Assembly (NCBI GenBank): GCA_018902385.1
Contig: JABSSW010000013.1
Span: 248,001 to 312,000, forward strand
Length of the DNA: 64,000 nucleotides
Source of the DNA: Physcia stellaris
Lineage: Eukaryota; Ascomycota; Lecanoromycetes; Caliciales; Physciaceae
Direction: 5' to 3'
The notes beneath the pieces are model-generated. The model made no database searches and was not told the DNA's origin. It saw only the letters and a list, made by a program, of their open reading frames with translations. The position numbers were made by a program, and so were the translations under genes. Shown in pieces: positions 33,011 to 44,775 of this stretch. Every line of letters begins with the position of its first letter. The first letter of the stretch is position 1.

Positions 33011-35321
33011 CTAACAATTCCGATGCTCAGGCGGCCGAAACGGCACCTTCAGTATCTCGAAAATCCGCCTCTCGCTCCTCGCCTCAACCAACTTACCCTG
33101 GGTAACCCTGCTCCTCCCCGGCCCCCTCATGACATCCTCCCAAAGGCCATGCTGATTGAGTCTGTATTTCTTCTTGCTGGCCAGCAACCGGATACTGCGG
33201 TTAAAGATATCGTTGCCCGTGAAGTAGATCAGCGCGGCGCCCATCTCGTCCCAGGGCACGTAGAGGAAGTCGACGCGGCGCATGATCTTCGGGTGCGCGC
33301 GCCCGGGCAGGCAGGCCGCGCCGTGCCATTTGCTGCCGTCGTCCGCGGAGGTGCCGGCCAGGGTGACGCGGAGGTATTTCTGGATCTGGAGCCAGGGGAT
33401 CACGGTCGCCATCATGATGGTGCGGAGCGTGGAGAGCGGGGTGTCTGGTTTCGTGATGATGAAGTCAATGTCGCCTGAGGAGGCGGCGCCGCGGCGGTAG
33501 CTGCCGCCGATGGTGATTTGGATCCCGGGATCGACTTTGGCGATCTCGTCGCGGACGATTTTGCCGTGCAGCTCGACTTCGTGGCGCGGGATGCGAGCTA
33601 GGAAGTCTGAGTAGTAGGTCACGCCAGCTTGTTGGTTTTTCGTCAGGGTGGCTTTTTCTCGGATGTCGTTCAGCGTGCGGAAGCCTTGGTCCACCCATGC
33701 TGATGCCTGCGCAGGGCCGACGCCGTAGATGTTGAGAAAAAGCTGCAAGGCTTCGTCGTGTGGCTCCAGATTTGCGTTTTCAAGGCGGCGCAATTTGTTA
33801 GTCCATACAATTTCTTCAATTTTGTCAGCAAGTCTTTCGCCGATGAATGGAATGGCGATTGCTTGATCCCTGGTCATGATCTTGACGTTAGACTTCCTCA
33901 ATGCTGCAATGGCTCTACGGTAGGCTGTGGGTCTCCAGCGGTCATTATCTCGCTCGTAATAGTTTGCCATCTGCTGGAGGACCTCAATGGTTCGGCGATT
34001 AGGATTTTGGCTTTGGTCAAGACCATCGTGCTTTTGCATGCAATTGAACTTCTCTTCCCAGGCTTTGTCACTGGACCCTTTCTTCCACTTTAGTTTTTTA
34101 AGCTGGCGTTCATCATCGCTCTGACTTTCTTCGGCGTCATCTAGTGTTTCATCATGTTCAGGGCCTTCCCCTTCTTCTCTGTCCATAGGCTTGAGGAGAT
34201 ATTAGCAGCATACAATCTATGGAGCTAGAAGACTCACGAGATCTTTGACAATCATCGCCTCTGCAATCGCATCATCTAGAGCATCCCGATTTTCTTTGGA
34301 TTGAACAATCTCGACGTTCTGGCGTTGCTCTTCTTCAGCTCTGGCTTTGGATTCCTCTAAAGCTTGGCGTAGCGATTCATGCTCGGATTCTGTTCTCGAT
34401 GGGGTCTGAGGTCCTCGAGCGAAAGCACTCTTGTCTGGCTTCAACGACAATGACCCATCGGATGAGGAGACAGTGATTGGCTCATCTACGACTTGCGCCT
34501 CTTTGTAACCGTCTACATAGTACTGAGGTTGTTGTGGGTTCAACACCGCATGACAGTCCATACAGTCAGAGATGTACCTCCCGTTGACCAGAACGACTTT
34601 GGGCTGAGAGTTCAGTTAAAGATCGATCAACTTGGATAGATGAGAACACCTACAGGCATGGACGGGATTTTGAGGAAGTCGATAATAGAATTATAGTCCA
34701 AATCTTTATCCGCAATGACGTGAGTGACTGTATCTCTCCATCCCTTGACCCATAATGCTCCGCGCTCCTCTGCTTTGCGGATTTTCGCCCTCCGGAAGGG
34801 GTCTTTGTCGTCGGGTCGGATAAAGTCTGTCAATCGAGTCAGTCCAGCTTCTTGATCGACAGGGACAACATACAGAATGACAGGCCATTGAAGATCTTCT
34901 GAGACTCTGGTATGACCTCGAGCGATCGACCTCTCTTACGTTTGGCACTAGACTTAGCCATCTTCACTGCACTCTCTGGAGCAGGAAAGGATTTGCTGAT
35001 ATAAGCAGGTCTTGGACTGAATAGTTGTATGCTACGTTGAGACGCATGCCTTGGTGAAGGAATAGGTGTGTCCTCTATCATGCTAAGGCTAGCACTTGCT
35101 GGTGTTGAGACCGAATTGACGGGCGCAGACACTGTTCGTCCAAACTTTCGTACAGCTTGAGGGTCGACGGTTTCAGTACTATTGATCGTCTGTTCCGCAC
35201 TTATCCGGTGAATGAAAGCTTTCATGGGGGATGTTTCTTCTTCGCCATTATCGATATTGTCCAGCTCATACAGCTCCGTGAAGAGGGTTTGCTTTTCCTT
35301 CTGACGGGCCCTTGCATCCAT
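33011..35321 (-). CDS. pol4: Family X DNA polymerase (Pol4/Pol lambda type)
   Basis: Gap-filling repair polymerase used in end joining and base excision repair. Four exons, 35321-34874, 34826-34654, 34603-34238 and 34189-33011, give 721 aa. A BRCT domain lies at about residues 145-240 (RGALWVKGWRDTVTHVIADK, VVLVNGRYISDCM), preceded and followed by disordered linkers. The 8-kDa domain with helix-hairpin-helix carries IPFIGERLADKIEEIVWTNK; a second HhH reads IYGVGPAQASAWVDQGF. The catalytic palm has GGSYRRGAASSGDIDFII with metal ligands D569 and D571, RRVDFLYVP for the third Asp, and the steric-gate region ALIYFTGNDIFNRSIRLLA. All motifs are intact. The order BRCT, HhH, palm, thumb is that of Pol lambda. 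Confidence 0.95.
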
Positions 35322-37779
35322 TTTGGTGAAGTGTAAGAAGACCCCATGAGGTGCGGCGCTGTAGAGACGGGGTTGCCTGGATTTGGTGTCACTTTTGCTC
35401 CAGGTGAAGTGCTGGTGTGAGGCGGGAGCGAAAGTGCCATGGAAAAATACCGCTACTATGATATGATACTCTAGTATCCGGGATCACGCGTGACTCAATC
35501 AATCTACTCGAGCTACTGTACCCGACAGCGTTATCACACTTGCAGCATTGGTCACAATCCGAGTGATCCACGAATAAAGTGATAGGCATCAATGCGCGAC
35601 TGGACAACAGATGTGACTCTGCGTCTGGGGTTTCACATCTCTCGTTGGCTGCAATAGAAGATTAAACGTCTTCCGTCGCTTCGCTGATTGAATGACGAGA
35701 TCTCAGTCTCCAGATCAGAGGCAACATCGATCCGAGCCGAAGGTGAAGGCTGCTGGGAGAGTAAAGGTAGCAAGGGAAAAGTAACTTGACAAGGTAAACA
35801 AGGCAGCTCCAAGTAAAAATGCATGAACAGTTGTGATAGCATGTGAGGCGAGCGAACCTCTTGTTCGTCTCAGGCATGGCTGTATCCGCTTGGGTTGATG
35901 CTGACGATGGGCCACTTCCCCTGATTGAAACGCACGCCTTGACCTATGCTCGTGAAGGGCGGCATTTTCGCACAATCGTGCCTGGTTTCTTGTGACCTTG
36001 CTCTACTCCCATGCCAGCCCATTTCTCATGTACCTCTCTCGCCCTTTTGTATCAACGTAGCACAGGTCATGGGTCAAGGAAGATGGACAACTCACTACAC
36101 GTCATGCCCTTATGCAAGATCCTTGTGCCGCCTGATGCCACATCGCTCCATGAGATAAGGCATAGCATCGTGGTTTGTTCGTCCTCGTCAGGGCCATCTG
36201 CAGACCAATATATTTGAGACGTCGCTAGGCTGACAGCCTACCATGCAGTTCCCATGGAGGATATGTGGAAATAGAAAATTACGATACGGAATAGATTCAT
36301 GGAGCGTCCATCGGGATCGAGCCTTCACATCGACCTGATGAGGATAGAAATGGAGGTTGCTACCCACAAAATAAGATGATACATCAACAATTCTCGACCA
36401 TGTAGACCCGAATCGATGGTTAGGGTGTGGTCAATGCTGTACTTAGACTGTCATGAGATCTCTCTTGAGAGCCCACCCAGATTTTACTGGTGTGTTGAAA
36501 ACATATGGGGGTTCATGCGGGTCCGTTATGGGACGATGGTGGAGGGTTCTTGAGATCTCCACACAGTCACAGCATCATCTCAAAGAAGGGTAAATTCCCG
36601 GGGAGAGATTGCAGGCCTCACGAGTCCTGTCTGAAAGGCCTAGGTCAATGTTCCTGGTGGGCGCTCTCAGTCTGCGGTCTGTACCCGGAAGCCAGTCCCA
36701 ATGGAGAGATATAGAGTTCATCCATCGTTCCACAAAGCCGGTGCTAGAGAATAGAAACATCGTCATCCTAGCGCATGCAAGATGCACAGGCCGCAGACCT
36801 TATATTGACCTTGTTGTGCAACGTACCCCGACTCCCGACGGTGTGGATCTCGCCTGCGGTGGTGCTCGGGGATTAACCAAAATGTCCGTTTCAATGTATC
36901 GTCAGTGCAGCTTGCATGGCAGCCTTTCTTGCGCAATCGCTGGTGTCACAACGCCCGATATAGAAGATAGCTGTTATAGATTGACGAGCTTCGTAGGTGA
37001 CGTCGATCCGTGAATGGCGTGCAGGAGGTGTGGGCTCCGACGGGAGGTACCGCATGTCGTGCAACGAGGTGTGTTGGCACCATTCCCGGTACGCATCCGG
37101 TTTACATGCGCAGATACGAGAGAAGGACTGTCCGGGCTTCGATAATTGAAGGCTTGAATATGTCCAGAATGGTGAGGAAGGGGAAAAGGTGGGAGGCTCG
37201 TCGGGGGCCAAAAGCAAGAAGCCGTCGCTTAGAAGAGAGATCGGTGGAGATTGCGGGTATCGAGATCTCGTCCCTGATTCGGACTAGGGACTGGGCGTTG
37301 TCACGTGCACACCCAAATACTCCCACCACTCCCACCGGTGTGGTGTGTCAATTACCACGGTACGAATAGTGATAACGGAATGTTATGTAGGGCAACGCTA
37401 TGGTGCAACTCCAAGAGGCGAAACACGTCAGTGGCAAACATCACGTCAGTGGCGAAATCACCTAGAAGTGGAGATGGAGAGCATTGGAAGTTTGGAGGAT
37501 GAATCGGCTATTGATAGCTTATGTGTTCTTTATAATTTACATCTTCTGGTAATAACGGTCATGGCAGACTGTGTTCTGGACCGGAAAAGGGATCGCTGGA
37601 TCGCTTCAAAAGACGCTTCGCTAGACATGTAACATACTGATACAATGTAGTATTAACATTAGATGGTGACGATGAACTCGCTGAGCATCCCAAATCGTGT
37701 GCCTGCAGTCCCCAATCCAGAATGACGACCCGAGACCATGCCTAGTTGGTGAATTCAGACGCTGCGAGTACGCAAGGTA
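35322..37779. other. Gene-free stretch
   Basis: About 2.5 kb between pol4 start and the homeobox gene 3' end. Short open frames (up to 134 codons near 36609-37013) have no recognisable motif. A small direct repeat CACGTCAGTGGC occurs at about 37426 and 37443. Nothing else is supported. Confidence 0.45.
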
Positions 37780-40053
37780 CTAGGAGTCATCCTTGGATGA
37801 GGTGAAATCGTCGGGCGTACTGTTGCTGAAAGTATACTGCTTCCTCGGTTGCGGTGGGCCCTTGGGTTGAGGGCCAAGCTCAACCTTGATCTCCAACTGC
37901 TGTGGCTGCGTTTGTAATTCATAGACGTTCTGGTGATAGAAGGGCGGCGACTGATACCGTGGATAAGACAGTTGTTGATGGGCATTCTGATACAGCTGTT
38001 CGGGGCTTGGGTGGAATTGCGGCTGCGCATGGTTGAAGGGCATTTGGCTGGGCACTTGGTGCTGAAGCGAGTTTTGATACAGTTGTTCTTGCCCGTACAT
38101 CGGAGCTTGCTGTAAATGGTTGGGGACTGCGTTGTATCGAGGCTGCATAACCACGCCCGCATTGTGTTCCGGAAAGTGGTTAGAAGGTACCTCATGAGGG
38201 GCCTGCCAGCTGAGGTGACCAAGGCTACTGTTCGCCATTGGGGGGGAGTCGCCCAGGAAGAAGCTTGTCTTCTGCGGTGGTGCTGACTGTGGTGGTTGGT
38301 GTGCCTCAAAAGCGTGACCTAAGAATACGTTCTGAGAGCGTTCCGCGGAATAGGGGCTGATGTCATAAGGTGTGATTGGCGGCGAGTTCATGTTGAAGGA
38401 ACCATCAAAGGTAGCGGGAGTGCTGAGACCCTGGTTGGATTGGTCATCAAGCTGAGATGCGTATCCACAAGGTTCGTCCTTGATATGGACGGCTGAAAGT
38501 GGTGTGGGCGGCGATTGGAATGTAGATGAAGCACACTTTGACTGATCAGGTGTGAATGCGGTTTGAAGTCGTGATTCCATGTTGCGCGGAGATTGATGAG
38601 CCGAAGTGGACCTAGGTTTTTGTACTCGGCCACTGAGAACATCTAGGTTGGATCGTATCCGCCGAACGCCTTGCGATGGATTTAGTAGTGATTTTCTTGC
38701 CGACGGCGGGGAAGAGGTCAATGGCCCAGCATACGAAAAGCTGCGTTGCGCTTCGGGTTTGATCAAGGGCGCAGGCCTTGGGCGTTTCCTGCGAGCTGCA
38801 AGGTCAATTCTGTCAACATTAGACCCACTGTCTGTGGACATATCGAGACTGGGCGCCGAGGGCAGTCCGTGGTGCAATTGCGGCGGCACAGATACTGGTG
38901 ACTTCTGGGTAGGGGACATTGAAGTCATCGCCGAAGTATGAAGCGACTGATCGTACATGAGCTGCCCTGAGCTTTGCCGTTGGAGATGAAACCCATTCTG
39001 GAATTCATTTGCCAACGCTCCAGTGACAGATGGTCGCCTATCAAGACCGTCTTGCGGTTTAAGCGAGATTGGAGAAGGTCCTTCGGGAGATGTTGTCGTA
39101 CTGGGCTGCTCACCATCTGATGACGAAGTAGCAGTCATGAAGGTCTGGCTCGACACATTCCCAATATGTAGTCCATTTTCTACCATCTGATACATTGATT
39201 CCGTTGTATGCTCCATCGGCGAGTCCTGTGGTATGGCGAAGCCTACAGGAGTGTCTGGAGAGTAGCCCTCGAATCCAAGATCCATGGTCTCCGCTACTGG
39301 CATCTTGCAATCGGCTGGAAGCACAGTGATGCCAGGCGGACAAGTCTCTGTGCTGAACTCTACATTGCCGAAAGCTAGTGACAGTGTATCCTGATTACTG
39401 GCAGGCACAACCTCGGGCATCGCGGTCGGTAGTGGGTCGAAATTGAAGTCAAAGTCGGCTCCAGCAAAGTAATTGGAATAGCCCGGGTCGTGACCCGCCG
39501 AGGGACTAGCATCTGGAAGGTTCTGAAGCTGCGATGAGGCTCCTCTGGTGTCGAAGTACGAAGGTACGGTCTGGAACTGCTGGTCGACTGTGGGCCATAT
39601 CAACTGGAGGTCCTCTGTTCGCACCTCAAATTGGGCTTCCGCGTTTTTGGCACCATTCTTTGTCTTAGCACGTCGGTTCTGATACCAGTTCTACGTGGGT
39701 TAATAAACCGGGGATAAAGAGATAGATGATATGCAACTCACGTTCACCCGTGCTAGTGTAAGCCCGATCCTGTCCGACAATTGCTTCTTAAAATCAGTAC
39801 TTGGTTTGGGTAATTTGCTAAACTCCTGTTCAAGAATAGTGATTTGCTCTTGCGTCAGTCGAGGTCGACTTGAAGTGTCAACCTCCTCTGTGTTCTCCAT
39901 TGGGGAGGTCAATGGTCCTGAGGCTTGTCGACTGATGACAGACATAGGACCAGTGAATGGCCCCAGCGAGTGGAAAGCGGGTGCAGCGTTTGTGGGACTG
40001 GAGGTTGCAGGTTTCGAGCGGTTGTGTCTGTTGTGTATAGCTTCAAACTCCAT
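37780..40053 (-). CDS. Homeodomain transcription factor
   Basis: Nuclear DNA-binding protein of 740 aa from two exons, 40053-39742 and 39690-37780. The homeodomain is at residues 61-117: RPRLTQEQITILEQEFSKLP for helix 1 and recognition helix 3 VNNWYQNRRAKTKN. Key residues W106, N109 and R111 are present, with Tyr in place of the usual Phe after Trp. The intron interrupts helix 3 exactly before NWYQN. The long C-terminal region is Gln/Pro/Ser-rich and disordered (for example HQVPSQMPFNHAQPQFHPSP), typical of activation domains. A basic patch AARRKRPRPAPLIKPE may be a nuclear localisation signal. It is not of the TALE class, which has a three-residue loop extension. Target genes cannot be inferred. 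Confidence 0.92.
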
Positions 40054-41273
40054 GCTCCTCCGCTTCGAACGACTTCGTTGGCGAATGTGTTTGGAGTGGT
40101 TGGGGTCTAGTTAATCTTGTTGAAGCATGCAGACTTCGACATGGAATATTAGAATGTTTTAAATCAGCTCCGGTAAGTGGAAAACCGCGCTCTTCGGGTG
40201 AGCCTCAGTCTTCGTCCTCTAGGTTATTTTTTTCGAGGACCTAAAATTTAAAAGAAGTCGACTCGATGATTATTGGATGCGGCACTAGTAGCGAATGACT
40301 CGATGCCAGCGAAAGCATATGTATTGAACTTCAAATGTTCTGGGCTGCAGCGAATGTAGGGATAACAACGAGCAAAGATATTACTATAAAAACGTACACA
40401 TGGAATGTATGGAATGTATGGGGGAAATTTGAAAGTGAGTGGGAGATGCAGAGGAGATAAAGACAATAGTATGGAAAGCTTCAGGGACGCCGGAGGGAGC
40501 GGCTCTGGCCATGATCCTTGGTCGGCGGACTAGCTCAGTGACAGCTCGTCTAGCATGAGGCCTGTATTTTGAGCACAGTGACGATTGTATAATACGAGGC
40601 CAAGACAGGGCATCTGTACATTTGACAGGGGTGGTTGCCCATGTCATTCAGGCACAGAAAGTGGGAGGGTCTAGAAGTGGGTGTCGGGCAACGGGACGTG
40701 ACTAGTTGGGGCCTCGTGATGGAGAGGCGCAGACGCTCAGCTCAGCCTATGCTCAATGAGAAACGATCCTCGATCCAAAGCGCCCGACAAAGCATGGGCT
40801 ACTGCAGGCCAGAGTGTACGATGCAGCTGCTGGGACGGTGCATGGCTACCAGGGGTAGGCGACCCGCCGTTCCGTTGAGCTGGGACGAGAAACTGGGAAC
40901 TTGGCGGGCTTGCAGCAAGTCAGCAACGCTTTCACCGCACCCACTCCTTCACTCGAGAGAATAGCAGCAGCAGCAGCTATTACGGACGTAGTGCGAGTAG
41001 GCGAGTGAAGTTCCGATTGCGTTGTTATCTCTCCACCGGTAGAACATGGTATACCAATAGCCTTTTGCATCTCTTCCAACCGAATGTTTTGAGCAGAGCT
41101 TTTGTCCGTTCTCCCTTCCAGCCAACCGCATGCCGTCGCAACAGTGCAAGTGTGAATGTGCTAGCGTTCAGATCTGAGATCGCCGGAGATTTAACACGTT
41201 GTGCATTCCTGGGAGGAACAAAAGGCTGCGAAATTAAGTGTTTTTAGCTTGTCGCATGATGGTGATGGAGGTG
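40054..41273. other. Upstream region of homeobox gene
   Basis: About 1.2 kb, likely a long 5' UTR plus promoter. No convincing ORF is seen. Confidence 0.45.
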
Positions 41274-41704
41274 TACCGTATTATTTGGTTAATAAGATAG
41301 TCATTTATAATCGAAAGGTACGTTTTGATCTCGATTGGAACCGTACCTTATAACCAAAAGTGTCTTATAAGCCGAAGGACCTTATAGGTCAGTTAGTAAA
41401 GTGACTAAGCAATTTTTAGCCAATAGAATCGATTGACGGGCCCGATTTTGGAGCACGACCACCTCGAAAAGTGCTAGGGTTAGGGCTACACAGATATATC
41501 TCCAATGAAATCACAAGGATACTTCCAGTTGCTAGTACTTTGTACCAGACTCTATGTACTATTGTTTCAGGGTCCAGCCAGGTCAGGAAAATCATCCCTT
41601 ATGCGCAAAACCCCCTACAGGTAAAAAACCTCGATTAGAACCGTATCTTATATTCAAAAGTGTCTTATAATTCGGACTGCTCTTATAAACCAAATAATAC
41701 GGTA
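41274..41704. mobile_element. Non-autonomous TA-flanked transposon (MITE), 427 bp
   Basis: Terminal inverted repeats CCGTATTATTTGGTTAATAA (left, from 41276) and TTATAAACCAAATAATACGG (right, to 41702) match at 18 of 20 positions and are bordered on both sides by TA. TA duplication and short inverted ends are typical of Tc1/mariner-superfamily MITEs. Inside each end is a related subterminal segment: 41334-41380 (CTCGATTGGAACCGTACCTT ... AAAAGTGTCTTATAA) and 41628-41670 (CTCGATTAGAACCGTATCTT ... AAAAGTGTCTTATAA). No transposase frame is present, so movement would need an enzyme supplied elsewhere. A degenerate telomere-like TAGGGTTAGGG is also inside, near 41475. Confidence 0.88.
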
Positions 41705-43532
41705 TGTAAAGTGTGTGATAGAATACAGCTGGCAATCGTCACTTAACGGTCCCTGCCGGGAGACGAAGCCGTCTACGCTAGAATACCCTGGAAGAAGTCC
41801 TTTAGACGCGGTAGATCTCCCTTATTGACTTATTTTTACTCGGAAACATCTCAGATAGCATGAGTACAGTCATAGATCGACAACTTCGGTGACTTGGACT
41901 GCCATGATCAAAATACTTAGGTCCCACGCCGAATAATCCGCTTGAGAGTTCTTGCTCAAAGGGTACTCGCAAGGAAAGGAAGTCGGATTGACCAAGGATT
42001 CCAATGTCGGGAACTTGCTGAATCGAATGCCAGTGGGTGCGCTTCAGGGGGGTAAAGTCTATTCTAGGACACGATGACTCCATGCATAATGTACAATACA
42101 TGTGGTCGTGGGGGACGATGATCTGAAGTTGCTGATGACTGGTGCAGCGCAAGGGGTGAAAGCCAACAAGCAGAGTAGATCATGTTCCCGATCAACCTTG
42201 TTTAGATTGCAGCATTGCCCCGTAGCTTGATCGCTGTCTGGGGCAAGGATATCGTGATTGACGCTGCGATGCCGGCAGTTTGAGGTTATTTTCCGAAAGT
42301 CCTCGGTAAAAGCACAAAGGATTTGGAGAGTCTGTCCATCTCGATGGAGTGGAAGAGACACCCAGTGATTCACCTCCGACCAGTCTTTTTACTTTCGGGC
42401 TAGTATCCAGCGGTATCGAGGAGGCGAAAGGAGGTTCAGGTGGGCGAGGAGAAGAGAAGGCAGTCAGTCATCTCGGCCCTCGCGTCTTTAAGCCCAAGAG
42501 TACAGTAGCTACAGTCAGGAAGGGTTTGGCTTTCATCGTTGGTTTAGGGCTAGAGAGTCGCATGCAGCAGATGTCGTGCACGCCAGCCTCGTGCACCACT
42601 CGCATTGGAAGAATGCGCCACGCTCGTTCTTTGCTGGCAAATGGCTCGGAGTGGGAGGCTTGCCCAAGACTGGAAAGCCCCTAACCGATGTTACACGGCC
42701 GAGTGGGCTTTTGTGACGGTTTTGGCTCTAGCCCGACCGTTACTATACCCTCTAGTCCAGCATCCTTTACCGCACTGATATAAGCCATAAGTATCCGACA
42801 GCGGGGAAGCACGTCCAGTTTATGCTTAAGAAGAGGGGTAATCCAGGTACGCAGTAGCACAAACCTGTGAAGCTTTTCCGTCCATTGTCTCGAACGCGAA
42901 TCTCGCAACGGTCCTTCATCTCCAGACCAGCCAGTCTTGTATCACAACCAGTTCACCTCCTGATGAAGAGGTGAACTTGTAGCTTCAGCTCTTGGATGCC
43001 GATGAATCCGTCTTAGGTCGAGCAAGCAGCGTGTGTCCAAGGTCCGCATGGGAACCCGCGCGAGAATCCAAAAGTCAAAGCCCTGGCATATGCATGACTT
43101 CAGCCAGCCCCAGAGCGCCACAAGCCTTTGTACCGCCTGCCAGATGCCGTTCGAATAATATCCTGGCTCGAGGAAATATGGAGGCTACGGAAGGAGCAAG
43201 TTCCGTCGAGAGACCAAACATACTTCAGATCTGCCAGCGCCTGTCGGTTTTGTCGTCACTGTCACCGTTCAATGCCGGGTTTGCTGTTGGCCGAAGTACG
43301 GAGTAGCTGCCATGCTGATCTCGTTGATCGGTTGATCTTTGACTATTCGAGCAGGAGAAGCAAGCCTATCAGCGTGAAGCAGAGTCCAGATCTAGACAAG
43401 GAACTCTGTGCGCGAACTAAAGGGGTAAGATGCTAATCTCGAACTATGTCGCATGCGGACTGTGGCGCTTTTAAGGTCGGCTCTAAGAGCTGGGTGTGCC
43501 CTTCGGCCCCCATTTCTTCACCCTCAGTTCGC
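41705..43532. other. Gene-free stretch
   Basis: About 1.8 kb between the MITE and the HAD gene. Only short frames without recognisable content are present. Confidence 0.45.
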
Positions 43533-44435
43533 TCACGCCGTCTGAAAAGATTTACAAATCTTTATCGTGACTGCTCCCGTCGCATCATGGCCTATGACTT
43601 CAACATCCCGTAAATCTCTTATAACCCAATCAGCCCCGGCCTGCATCAGTTGTTGGGGGGAATAGGTCGTCGCCACACCCAGGACATGACATTTGGACCC
43701 TTTACCGCTGATCACTCCGGCGGTTGAATCCTCAACGACACAGGCCGGTGTTTCGACCGCAAGGCCTAGACGTTTCTTTGCTAGGAGATAGCATTCGGAG
43801 TCCGGCTTCCCGTTCTCGACATCTTGCGCGACAATCAAGAGCTCTGGACGAGCAAGTTCCATGACATCCAACCAGCCCTCGACGAGAGCTCGCGATCCAC
43901 TTGTCACAATGGCCCACCGTGCGTTGACGGCCTCTAGCGACGCTAGGATAGTCTGTGCTCCTGGAACGAGAGTCGCATCTGCGCCAAACTCCCTAGGAAT
44001 AGCTCCTTCGACGGCACTTACATCTGAGATTGCATCATCAGTAAAGGGGAAATTGGAGCATCGCAAGAAATCTGCTTGACGAACAATCCCAGTTGGCTTT
44101 GCTTGGGTCATACTCCCTCAAAGTATCTATTGATCTTCTGCCGTGTGATGTTTGCAGGATCACCTCTGGGTCCACGCCCAGTTCTTTGCCAATCCTTGGG
44201 AATCATCAGCACCCATTGATTAAGCGGTCTGCAAGGTGACAATGACTTGTGCCAATGCTTTATTATCGCGTCAATGCTGTTGACCAGGGTCCCATCTATA
44301 GAGTCGTTAATGCGACTTTCAAGCTACGTTACCCTCAGACGTACCCATATCGAACAGCATAGCTGGGAATTCTTGGATGACTTCAGGGCCACTATATTCT
44401 CCATCATGATTGGCCGTTTTCGTTGTTGCTTTCAT
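43533..44435 (-). CDS. HAD-family sugar/glycerol phosphatase (GPP/DOG type)
   Basis: HAD phosphatase resembling fungal glycerol-3-phosphatase or 2-deoxyglucose-6-phosphatase. Four exons, 44435-44345, 44295-44247, 44194-44085 and 44023-43533, splice to exactly 246 codons. Intron 1 splits the catalytic motif: LFDM-G joins AT-GGG to give FDMDGTLVNS, with nucleophile D29 and acid D31. The cap segment follows: AIIKHWHKIGKELGVDPEVI and SHGRRSIDTLREYDPSKANW, then DYVSAVEGAIPREFGADATL. Motif II is IVTSGSRALVEGW, the Lys motif is NGKPDSECYLLAKKRLG and motif III-IV is ACVVEDSTAGVISGKG. The usual acidic pair (ED) is present. Looking only at the last exon would suggest a truncated enzyme; the spliced model is intact. 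Divergent from nug1. Confidence 0.9.
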
Positions 44436-44775
44436 TTCAATGTAATGAATGGAAGCAAGGGTGAAAAGGTGTTTGGTAGTTTGCTACGAAGGATCTCAAC
44501 CGAATGCAGGACTCGTACGACTAGATTCTAATTCTTACTTTGATCAATTGAAACCGGTTTTAATCATTTCACCAGGGCAAGAAGTAGTAAATAATAATGA
44601 GCTGTTGCTGGAGGTTGGGCACTTCAAGGTGTGGCTTTGTGCAAATAATAAAGTCCGGGGGAGGTCGGCCCGTGGGCTTCGAAATCTTGGCACGCTTGGC
44701 ATTCACACATTCCAATAAAACTGTCGCGGCTCCATTAGAGTCGTCTTGAAGATAAACAGAGAATAAGAACCCACG
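44436..44775. promoter_or_regulatory. Divergent promoter region, HAD gene and nug1
   Basis: 340 bp between two start codons pointing apart. No specific element is identified. Confidence 0.5.

Noticed and set aside
36609-37369. Two plus-strand frames of 134 and 119 codons
   Set aside because: No motif, no conserved-looking phrase and no plausible splice link between them.
43533-44111. Headless HAD phosphatase lacking the DxD motif
   Set aside because: Three upstream exons found by splicing restore FDMDGT and an exact 246-codon frame.
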